Origin: Mycoplasmatota bacterium
GTDB taxonomy: Bacteria > Bacillota_I > Bacilli_A > Haloplasmatales > Haloplasmataceae
DNA length: 64,000 nt
Assembly: GCA_018394295.1 (NCBI GenBank)
Contig: CP074573.1
Coordinates: 1,743,156-1,807,155, forward strand
Direction: 5' to 3'
The notes under the pieces are model-generated. The model did not search any database and was not told the origin of the DNA. It was given only the letters and a program-made list of their open reading frames with translations. Position numbers and translations under genes: made by a program. Of this stretch, positions 57,013-64,000 are shown piece by piece; within the stretch, counting starts at the first letter, position 1, and each line of letters opens with the position of its first letter.

Positions 57013-57538
57013 ATTATTCCCCTCTTTCCTTTATAATCTTAATCAATTTTCTATTGTACTACATTACTTAAAGGTGTTATAACATTCACCTTTCTTACCT
57101 CCTTGATAATTTCATATGTTAAATCATTATTAAGTGCTTTATTATTTACTCCTCTACTGATAATATAGATTTTCTTCTCAAATAGTTGTGTATATCGGGT
57201 TTTGTTCTTATTTCATTTTTATCTAATCCATTTTCAATAGATTTAATAACCGTCATCTAGTATAAATTCTATAACATTTAATCGCCAATACTTATCATCC
57301 TTTTAAAATTACGTTAATATCTTTATTTGAATTAATATCACCTCACATTCTTAATAAACCATATTTTAAAAATACTATTTATGAAATAAATATTTTGAAT
57401 CTAGATTTTATAAATATTTTTATACATTATGATTATTTCGCCTAATAACCTCTAATTTTAAATTCGATTCGAATCATTTATTATCCAAAAAGATCTATCT
57501 TAATAAATTATTTCTCATTTATTATTTGAATTATTATA
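57013..57538. other. Gene-poor region with decayed coding scraps
   Basis: About 530 AT-rich bases. On the minus strand near 57165-57255 a 37-codon scrap (MTVIKSIENGLDKNEIRTKP then DIHNYLRRKSILSVEE) is open but lacks a ribosome site and any recognisable homologue. No RNA or terminator seen. Confidence 0.35.
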
Positions 57539-57733
57539 TTATAACTTAAAACCTTTAATTTTTTCTAATAATTGACTTATAACATATTCAATTTGCTCTT
57601 CTTAATAACCCGTCATCGAAAATTGTATTCCATTCTCACTTATTACAGTACATTCATAAAATCCATAACTTATTTCATAAATGATAAATTTTCATCCTTT
57701 TAAATTGAGAAATTTAATTTCATTCAAAGACAT
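57539..57733 (-). pseudogene. Small cytosolic protein gene with two in-frame stops
   Basis: A strong AGGAGGAAATAAAT-ATG start leads into 64 codons: MSLNEIKFLNLKG, TGA, KFIIYEISYGFYECTVISEN, GIQFSMTGY, TAA, then EEQIEYVISQLLEKIKGFKL and a final stop. Both breaks fall between otherwise well-formed sequence, so this is a recently inactivated short gene of unknown family. Confidence 0.6.
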
Positions 57734-57943
57734 ATTTATTTCCTCCTATTAAGGTGAATCTTTTTCATGATTAGGTAACTTCTTTGAAGATTTCAAAAAC
57801 ATAAAATCTTTAAATATATTTATTTCCTCTAAAAAATTTATATTCTGAAAAAAAATTTTTTGATGTCAACTACTATACAATTACCATATTTAAATGTATT
57901 ACATATCATATTATTAGGACTATGAAAGGGAGGAAGAAGAAGA

Positions 57944-58504
57944 ATGAATAATAATTATAATTCATATCATAGCCCTTATTATGTTAATACATCAATCTAT
58001 AACACAAATAATATGTATAACGGATATAGAACCTATCCATATCCTTACTGGGTTAATACTCCAATGTATAACTCAAACTTTTGGAGACAATTTATTGAAT
58101 TAAAAGATTATGGACCAAATCCATTTGTAGTTAATATTGAAGAAGCTACAAAACAAAACAATAATTTCCGTACTACTTTATGGACAGGGGATCATTTACA
58201 ACTTACTTTAATGAACATCAACCCTGGAGAAGAAATAGGGTTAGAAATTCATCCTAATCTCGATCAATTTATACGTATTGAAGAGGGTCAAGGACTCATA
58301 AAAATGGGTGATAGAAAAGATAGATTAAATTTCCAACAAAATGTATATGATGATTTTGCTTTAATTATACCTGCTGGAAAATGGCATAATTTAATTAATA
58401 CTGGTAATAAACCTCTTAAACTATATTCTATTTATGCTCCAGTACAACATCCATATGATACAGTTCACAAAACAAAAGCAGATGCAGAAGCAGCAGAACA
58501 TTAA
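57944..58504 (+). CDS. Cupin-domain protein with Tyr/Asn-rich N-terminus
   Basis: A 186-residue protein. Residues 1-50 are a low-complexity Tyr/Asn/Pro-rich segment (MNNNYNSYHSPYYVNTSIYN ...). The rest is a single cupin: LEIHPNLDQFIRIEEGQGLIKMG (motif 1) and DFALIIPAGKWHNLINTGNKPLKLYSIYAP (motif 2). It ends HPYDTVHKTKADAEAAEH, matching a family of Firmicutes cupins often tied to spores or coats. Metal ligands H and E are visible, the reaction unknown. GGGAGGAAGAAGA precedes the ATG. Confidence 0.82.
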   Translation: MNNNYNSYHSPYYVNTSIYNTNNMYNGYRTYPYPYWVNTPMYNSNFWRQFIELKDYGPNPFVVNIEEATKQNNNFRTTLWTGDHLQLTLMNINPGEEIGLEIHPNLDQFIRIEEGQGLIKMGDRKDRLNFQQNVYDDFALIIPAGKWHNLINTGNKPLKLYSIYAPVQHPYDTVHKTKADAEAAEH

Positions 58505-59119
58505 GAAGAATTAATTCAATTATTTTACAGGCTACCAGTAAAACTTAGAAAGATCTAATCTAAAAAGTAAAAATAGGATCATACTGAAATTATATTTAAA
58601 AAATCTTGATAAATTCCACTCAGCGTTTCTAAAATCCTCTTATACTAATTGGATCAATAATAACATTTTTCTGCAACTTAACGAACTATAAATGAATTAT
58701 TATATAGTAAATAACCATTGTTTCATTTAAATATATGCAAATAAATTTTAATAGGACCTTGGATATATCTCTAAGGTCCATAATTTATTTTTGAATAAAA
58801 GTACTATTAAAATCAATAGTATTAATATTTGATTTAGATATTCTTTTCCTTACAGATATACCATTTATTTTATAATATAAGATTAACGTATAGATTTGAT
58901 TATGACCTAGATAAACACATGTAACTTTTAAGTCTTTCGATATTAACAATTTTAATTAACTTTTCCTAAACTCTTAATCTAGGGAATTTTTCATCTCATT
59001 ATACCTTTTATTTAGTGCAGTATTTCTAAGTTTTATTATATATAATACTTAAATATTAACATATAAGTGTTATAATGTTAATATATATCTAGTAAATTTA
59101 TAAAAAGGGAGGGATATCT
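58505..59119. other. Intergenic region after the cupin gene
   Basis: About 600 AT-rich bases, containing a terminator-like hairpin (listed separately) and the ribosome site gggaggg of a decayed lipoprotein gene. No intact gene. Confidence 0.4.
58754..58779 (+). terminator. Probable terminator distal to the cupin gene
   Basis: ggacctt / aaggtcc stem with a 12-nt loop and a T-rich tail, 250 bases after the stop. Confidence 0.5.
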
Positions 59120-59278
59120 AATAAAAAAATCATTAAGCTTTTTCTAATATTTATGATTTTGTTTGTAGTCACATTTTTATCTGCATGAGAACCTGATGGA
59201 CTTTTTGACAATTGCAACGTCTTAAGAAAAATTGATTCATGCGGTAAAAATGGTGGAACCAAATATGGGGATGATTAA
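59120..59278 (+). pseudogene. Relic of a small lipoprotein gene; UGA at the lipobox cysteine
   Basis: After gggaggg the frame reads NKKIIKLFLIFMILFVVTFL, SA, TGA, EPDGLFDNCNVLRKI ... DSCGKNGGTKYGDD and stop. The hydrophobic core followed by LSA-x-EPD is a perfect lipoprotein signal, except that TGA replaces the cysteine codon and no ATG is in frame. Confidence 0.6.
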
Positions 59279-59545
59279 ATTTTATTTGACATAATAGTAG
59301 ACTTTGTATAGAATTTGACTTTATTATGGCAATAATATTTTCTTAATTTGAAAAAGCTAGAATTTGGACTTGTGTAATATCAATATAAGTTGAAAAATTA
59401 TTGGGATTATAAGAAATAATTCTATTTAGTTTTTATGGAGAACTTTTTTTATAGTAATGTTAGTATAGAAGCATGGATATGATGATAGTATTATTATGTA
59501 TACCAGAGTTTTATAAATTAAATTAATAATAAGGAGGTAAGAACT

Positions 59546-61021
59546 ATTAAACTATTTAAAAATCTAGTAGTTGTATTTTTAATAATTATGGTAGGCATTA
59601 TTGTTAATGGATGTACATCTACTTATAACGTGGTTTATCATGGTAATAATAATACAGGGGGGGATCCTGTTGTAGATAATACTGACTATATGGATGGTGA
59701 AACAGTAATCATCATGGATAATGATGGAAATTTAGAGAAAACTGGATTTGTATTTTCGGGATGGAATTCACAAGCTGATGGTCAAGGAACAGATTATCCT
59801 GTAGGAAGTACTTTTACCATTCACTCTAATACTGTCTTATATGCTAAATGGATTGAAGAAGATCAACAAATATCACGATATGCATCTTTAAAACAAATTA
59901 ATGTAAAACCTGTCATATTAGAAATATATTCATCAAATCCATCCTATGATGTTGGTTATTGGCAAGATGTAAAGCTTGATGTATTGTCATTAACTTTTGG
60001 TGAAATAGGTTTTGAGGCACCTGCCTATGTTTTTGATGATTATTATGATTTAGAACAAGGTACTTATTATACAATTGATGATGTAGAATATGTAAACCTT
60101 CCTGTAGGTGAATACACTGAATTTGATATTGACAGTGATGCAAATTACTTTAAAAAAATGATATCAACCACAAATACATTGTCATTTAAGTCTTGTGTTT
60201 CCATTCATAACTTTGCTAAACCAACCTATGATGACCCTATTATACAAAGCCCATTTGCACGAACAGGTGGGTCAATACTAGAAGTTATTTCTCATGAAGA
60301 TATAGATGTACCAATGGATATTACTACATTAACAGTTGAATCCACAGGCTTAACGCTTTCTGCCGCAGGTTTTGCAGAATTCGATATTCAGTTTATTTTT
60401 GACATTACAATAGGTGAAATACCTGATGAAGAGCTATACACAGTAACATATGATGGGAACGGTACAAATGAAAATGTACCTACTGATAATACGAATTATT
60501 ATGGTGGAGCAACTGTAACAATAGAAGATCAAGGGAATATGATTTATGAAGATTATGTATTTAATGGTTGGAACACTGAACCTGATGGAAGTGGTACGGC
60601 TTATAATTCATTTGACCAATTTATGATTACTGAAGATACTATTTTTTATGCTCAATGGACAATGGTTACAGCACAAATATTTGCTAAAACTTTAAAACAC
60701 GCAGAGATTAGTGGTAGCAATTATGATTCCAATAATGTTACATATTTAAGTGAAAATTTAGAATATGGGATGATGCAATATCTTTATGTCAATTATGATG
60801 AACATCCTACCCTTTCGATTTCTGAAATTGTAAATGTAGTCATAGACCCTAGTGACACAGAAGCAATCATAATTTATAAAATGAATAACAATGAAATAGG
60901 TTATGAAGAAGTCTTTAATGTACCTAATACAACAAGTAATCAAGTTGCCATTTCCGTTGAAGTAATGGTTAATGATCAACTTATCACTGCATGCATGATT
61001 TATATTAGAATGTTACCATAG
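59546..61021 (+). CDS. Surface lipoprotein with two InlB B-repeat domains; AUU start
   Basis: A 491-residue lipoprotein. Starting at ATT, eight bases after AAGGAGG, gives a normal signal peptide (KLFKNLVVVFLIIMVGIIVNGC, cysteine 23). The first ATG leaves only eight residues before that cysteine, too few for export. Two Listeria-Bacteroides (Flg_new/InlB B) repeats flank a middle beta domain: YHGNNNTGG ... GFVFSGWNSQADGQGTDYPVG ... YAKW, and YDGNGTNENVP ... YVFNGWNTEPDGSGTAYNSF ... YAQW. Probably an adhesion or cell-surface interaction protein. Confidence 0.78.
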   Translation: MKLFKNLVVVFLIIMVGIIVNGCTSTYNVVYHGNNNTGGDPVVDNTDYMDGETVIIMDNDGNLEKTGFVFSGWNSQADGQGTDYPVGSTFTIHSNTVLYAKWIEEDQQISRYASLKQINVKPVILEIYSSNPSYDVGYWQDVKLDVLSLTFGEIGFEAPAYVFDDYYDLEQGTYYTIDDVEYVNLPVGEYTEFDIDSDANYFKKMISTTNTLSFKSCVSIHNFAKPTYDDPIIQSPFARTGGSILEVISHEDIDVPMDITTLTVESTGLTLSAAGFAEFDIQFIFDITIGEIPDEELYTVTYDGNGTNENVPTDNTNYYGGATVTIEDQGNMIYEDYVFNGWNTEPDGSGTAYNSFDQFMITEDTIFYAQWTMVTAQIFAKTLKHAEISGSNYDSNNVTYLSENLEYGMMQYLYVNYDEHPTLSISEIVNVVIDPSDTEAIIIYKMNNNEIGYEEVFNVPNTTSNQVAISVEVMVNDQLITACMIYIRMLP

Positions 61022-61073
61022 TAAATATTATTAAATTTAGTATAATTAAAACGGATATAATTTCTATTATCTC

Positions 61074-61114
61074 AGACTGTTGACAAATTGCCTTTTTGTC
61101 GACAGTCTTTTTTA
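61074..61114 (+). terminator. Terminator of the InlB-repeat lipoprotein gene
   Basis: agactgttgacaaa / tttgtcgacagtct, 14 bp with one wobble, followed by TTTTTT. Confidence 0.9.
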
Positions 61115-61309
61115 GTGGGAAATCTCCTGATAATTCACTTGAGCATGTTGCTCATAAATTAATATAAGTTACTTTCAACAAGTACATTGTTAATATCTTA
61201 ATATACATAGCTTTCGATTTTTTTCCATATTTCATATTTTTTATTGATAAATCCATAGAGAATTTTTTAGTTTTTAAACTCTTATCTTTTTTAATTCGTC
61301 CTATAATTA

Positions 61310-61432
61310 TTATCCTTTAAAAATTCCTGTTTCAACTTTAATACTTTCTTTTCTAAGTTTCTCAATAAAATCATCATCAAGACCTTTTGCATGTTCAAAT
61401 TTTGCAGATTCAATAAAGTTTGGACGGTTCCA
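61310..61432 (-). pseudogene. dtd: Relic of D-aminoacyl-tRNA deacylase (central part)
   Basis: Forty-one codons encode WNRPNFIESAKFEHAKGLDD, then DFIEKLRKESIKVETGIFKG and stop. This matches the Dtd core NRPSFxEAAxPExAxxLYxxFxEKLRxEGIKVETGIFG. It ends where the catalytic GxM / VSLVNDGPVT end should begin. About 110 bases before the next gene and on the opposite strand. Confidence 0.8.
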
Positions 61433-61542
61433 TATTGAATTTCTATTAAAATTTATCAATTATATTTAAAATACATTTATTAAAAAGAAAAAATTTGATA
61501 TAATATTTTTAATGTTTTTTATAAAATAATGTGGGAGGGTTT

Positions 61543-62400
61543 ATGAAAAAATCACTGAAGAATTATGCTGAAAAAAAAGGATGGACCATTAACAAATCAA
61601 TTGCTTATGGAGAAGAACGTGGATATTTATTCACTGTAATTCAAAGACAAAGATTTAAAAAATTTATTGTTCCACTAACACATATTACAGATGTAGAGCA
61701 AGAAAGTGTAAAAAACTTTTTGAATGATCAAAAAACTGAATTAAAATTACATGAATTTGGTTTTAATAATAGTGTTTTATTTATCAACGTAAAAGAAGTA
61801 TTTAGTTTAATGACAGAAGATGAAATTAATTCATTATTATCAAACTTGACTAACTTTCTCATAACTAACAACATTGGAACTCAAAAATATTGTGTGTTTT
61901 GTGGATTAGAAAATCCTGATGATCAATGTTCATTAAAAAAAATTCAATTCCATACACATAATTATTGCTACGAATATTACTTAAGAAGTAAAAAGAAAAA
62001 GAAAAAAGATTTTGCAAGAAGAAATTATTTCTTAGGAACCATAGGCGCTTTATTAGGTGGGTTAATTGGAACTATTCCTTGGTTTATTGTAAGTTATTTT
62101 GGCTTTTATGCATCTTTTCTTGGATATTTAATCGGTATTGCTTCATTAAAAGGTTACAAAACATTAGGTGGAAAATATGGTTTTAAAACCCGTTGGATTA
62201 TTCTAGTTTGTGTTTTATTCAGTGTTGTTTTTGCTGAATTGATGTCATACTTAATTTTATTAGCACCTGATTTTTCATTACTAAATTTATATAATATCAT
62301 TCTTAATAATTTATTCAATTTTTTACTTAATATAGGTTTAGGCTTTCTATTTGCATTTTTAGGAATATATCGTTTATTTAAAGATTTAGGTGAAATTTAA
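61543..62400 (+). CDS. Membrane protein with Cys/His zinc-like knuckle, unknown function
   Basis: A 285-residue protein. Residues 1-110 are a mixed cytosolic domain. A Cys/His cluster follows: C117, C120 (YCVFCG), C129, H137, H139 and C142 (HTHNYCYEYYL), looking like a treble-clef or B-box knuckle. A run of six Lys (150-155) precedes three to four membrane helices (about 165-190, 192-206, 218-245 and 258-280). I do not recognise the family. GGGAGGG precedes the ATG; a longer frame adds four residues without a site. Confidence 0.6.
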   Translation: MKKSLKNYAEKKGWTINKSIAYGEERGYLFTVIQRQRFKKFIVPLTHITDVEQESVKNFLNDQKTELKLHEFGFNNSVLFINVKEVFSLMTEDEINSLLSNLTNFLITNNIGTQKYCVFCGLENPDDQCSLKKIQFHTHNYCYEYYLRSKKKKKKDFARRNYFLGTIGALLGGLIGTIPWFIVSYFGFYASFLGYLIGIASLKGYKTLGGKYGFKTRWIILVCVLFSVVFAELMSYLILLAPDFSLLNLYNIILNNLFNFLLNIGLGFLFAFLGIYRLFKDLGEI

Positions 62401-62625
62401 TACTCTTTTAAAAAAGTCATGTAAATAAATTTACCCTAAAATACATTTAGAGCTCCTAAATTATGTATAAGTTCTTTCTAATCAGGAGGATATATAATAT
62501 TAGTAGGCAATTATAGATTGAAATTCATCTTCGATCAATCTGTTTTCTAATTACAACTCCTTGAGACTTTCAGACTGTTATTATTTCAAATGTATATATA
62601 AATTATATTTCAAAAATAAAAAAAT

Positions 62626-62661
62626 AAAAGAGGAAATGACATTTAACTGTGATTCCTCTTT
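62626..62661 (-). terminator. Terminator of the dtd relic
   Basis: aaagaggaa / ttcctcttt stem followed on the minus strand by TATTTTTTTATTT. Confidence 0.75.
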
Positions 62662-62663
62662 AT

Positions 62664-62862
62664 TTATCTATTTTGGAAATGGATTATAATTGTCACAGGT
62701 CCATCATTACTTAATGAAACATAGTTCCAAAAATACCTACTTCAACTTCAGTATTTTCTTTCTTAGTTTATCATTAAATTCACCATAAATTGCTTTTGCT
62801 TGTTCAGGTCTTGTTGATTCAATAAAATTTGGTCTATTTATTTTCTTGTATAAGCGAATAAA
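62664..62862 (-). pseudogene. dtd: Relic of D-aminoacyl-tRNA deacylase with two frameshifts
   Basis: Three reading frames in order spell a Dtd tail: FIRLYKKINRPNFIESTRPE and QAKAIYGEFNDKLRK, then TEVEVGIFGTM, then VSLSNDGPVTIIIHFQNR with a proper stop and terminator. The catalytic NDGPVT is kept, the N-terminal third is missing. It is the best preserved of four relics. Confidence 0.85.
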
Positions 62863-62979
62863 ATTTTAATATTGTTACAACCTTTTAAAAACCCAAAATA
62901 TTGTCTATCTAATTTTATAAGATGTTAATAAACTTAAATAATATATTAACTCATAATGTTGTATAAAAACACCATTTAT

Positions 62980-63282
62980 TTATAAAACAAACAGATATAT
63001 AAATGCAACTATCAATCCTAATAAAGATGGTACATGTGCTATTGTAATTCTCAATATTCCATGTTCTCTAGATAAATTATTCAATATATTTTTTCTAATA
63101 ATAAAATATGAAGATAAAATAGAAATCAATGCTGGTACACCCCATAAAGTTAAAGTCAAATATAGATCCTTATCTACCTCTATATAAACCGACAATAATA
63201 TTAGTATTATTAAATAATTGACATTAGTCATATATGCTGCTGAATAGAAAAGGATTTTTTTCTGTATTAATTCTGTATTCAT
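62980..63282 (-). CDS. Small three-helix membrane protein, unknown function
   Basis: A 100-residue product with three predicted membrane helices (about 15-33, 42-61 and 78-99) and short charged loops (EVDKDLYL, RKNILNNLSREHG). No family recognised. AAGGAGGAGAAC precedes the ATG, a strong site. It is 85 bases downstream of the SPFH-type gene on the same strand and may be co-transcribed with it. Confidence 0.6.
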   Translation of the reverse strand: MNTELIQKKILFYSAAYMTNVNYLIILILLSVYIEVDKDLYLTLTLWGVPALISILSSYFIIRKNILNNLSREHGILRITIAHVPSLLGLIVAFIYLFVL

Positions 63283-63367
63283 GTTCTCCTCCTTGGTTAT
63301 ATCATACTATATACTTGATCTTATCTACAGTCAAAATATTCAAAATTTATTGTACAAAATTATCTTA

Positions 63368-64000
63368 CTAATAATAGACCTCAAATGCTTTACAAGTAAT
63401 CTTCATTTCAACTCCGTTTAGTAATTTAATATGGATTTGCTGCCAATTTGAATCTGGATTATCAGACAATGCGTTATTATTTCCGTTTGATTTATCTACA
63501 TCATTGATTAATATTTCTGACACTGTAAAATTATCCCGCTTTCCCAACAATTCATAACCAATATAATCTATGCATTTAATTATAACATTTACATCTGGTT
63601 TTCTATTTAAATAGATAATTATCTTGTCGTTACCTAGTTCAATTTTATTAATTTTACTATCAGCCAAATTTTGACCGGTTATGTTCATTAGATCTTGTTT
63701 CTCTGTTCCCCCTCCAAATGTACTTATACAATCAAAGTTAATGCGAATCGGTTTTATACCTATTTTTTCAAGTTCATCAGTAGCATTGCTATAGACACCT
63801 GACATAAATTCATCGTTGTTCATGTTTAATTCTTTAGCATTCTTATTCTTTACCAGTGACCGCAAATTGCCAACTAGAATATCTTTTGTTATATCATGAA
63901 TCTCTTCATGGGAAAGTCCGAGCAGACATTCTACAGCATTTTCCCTAACTCCCTCTTCAGTTGATATACTAATGGTAAATTCGGCGTCTATTTCAACAAA
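63368..64000 (-). CDS. SPFH/flotillin-like protein with unusual C-terminus, start outside window
   Basis: An open frame enters from the right edge (210 residues visible). EIDAEFTISISTEEGVRENA, VECLLGLSHEEIHDITKDIL, VGNLRSLVKNKNAKELNMNND and EFMSGVYSNATDELEKIGIK follow the flotillin SPFH pattern closely (AxxxLGxSxEEIxxIxxxILxGxLR ... ELxxDxxxFxxxVxxxAxxxLxxxGI). Instead of the long coiled coil, a 110-residue segment follows with a Gly-rich link (TFGGGTEKQD) and a beta-rich domain ending GVEMKITCKAFEVYY. Membrane attachment would be at the unseen N-terminus. TTG codons inside the frame are not real starts. Confidence 0.75.
   Translation of the reverse strand, partial: FVEIDAEFTISISTEEGVRENAVECLLGLSHEEIHDITKDILVGNLRSLVKNKNAKELNMNNDEFMSGVYSNATDELEKIGIKPIRINFDCISTFGGGTEKQDLMNITGQNLADSKINKIELGNDKIIIYLNRKPDVNVIIKCIDYIGYELLGKRDNFTVSEILINDVDKSNGNNNALSDNPDSNWQQIHIKLLNGVEMKITCKAFEVYY

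Noticed and set aside
46882-59278. UGA recoding (as Trp or Cys) to explain in-frame TGA codons
   Set aside because: rarA and the 23.7 kb regulator end at TGA, and the same relics also contain TAA stops or frameshifts, so decay is simpler.
1-64000. tRNA, rRNA genes or a replication origin
   Set aside because: No cloverleaf-ending CCA blocks, ribosomal RNA signatures or DnaA-box clusters were recognised on either strand.

Overview
The window is a very AT-rich, low-GC Gram-positive chromosome segment (Bacillota). Evidence is the Shine-Dalgarno sites (GGAGG/AGGTG) before most genes, consensus TTGACA/TATAAT promoters, a T-box leader, a split glycine decarboxylase (gcvPA/gcvPB), lipobox lipoproteins and the order hisS-aspS ... 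6S RNA ... tcdA-rarA, which resembles Bacillus. UGA acts as a stop (rarA and the 23.7 kb regulator end in it), so this is the standard code. The Thr-rich lipoprotein linkers and small metabolic genes hint at a Haloplasma/Izemoplasma-like lineage, but I cannot fix the species.

Layout. 0-3 kb: end-truncated NhaC-type antiporter, AraC regulator, small secreted protein and pgsA. 3.0-4.9 kb: a complete class C group II intron inserted just after the kbl terminator; its reverse transcriptase carries a nonsense codon. 4.9-14.7 kb: a glycine/one-carbon block with tdh-kbl (threonine to glycine plus acetyl-CoA), gcvT-gcvH-gcvPA-gcvPB-lpdA (glycine cleavage) and, divergently, lplA for lipoylation of GcvH. 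14.8-28.9 kb: housekeeping and small membrane proteins (DUF4236/TPR, DegV, TM2, HtpG, CdsA/dolichol-kinase-like, ferritin-like, M20 hydrolase, HTH-membrane regulator, RarA, TcdA, AI-2E-type permease).

29.0-33.3 kb: three tandem plus-strand RNAs that look like 6S RNA paralogues lie beside aspS; hisS-aspS is preceded by a T-box with an Asp (GAC) specifier. 33.3-46.5 kb: a 1405-residue two-headed acyl-CoA dehydratase activase protein, membrane proteins, a methyltransferase, a DUF5131 protein and a 1006-residue surface lipoprotein.

46.5-64 kb is accessory and decaying: a broken tetR/HXXEE pair, relics of an IS1182-like transposase and a second intron maturase, four separate D-aminoacyl-tRNA deacylase (dtd) relics, and single-copy enzymes (methyltransferase, P-loop kinase-like, GNAT, nucleotidase lipoprotein, amidohydrolase, cupin). 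It closes with an SPFH/flotillin-type protein cut by the window edge that lacks the usual coiled-coil tail.

The most notable signals are the 6S RNA triplet, the intron with a disabled maturase, recurrent dtd relics, and two genes whose best starts are non-canonical (AUU or leaderless).
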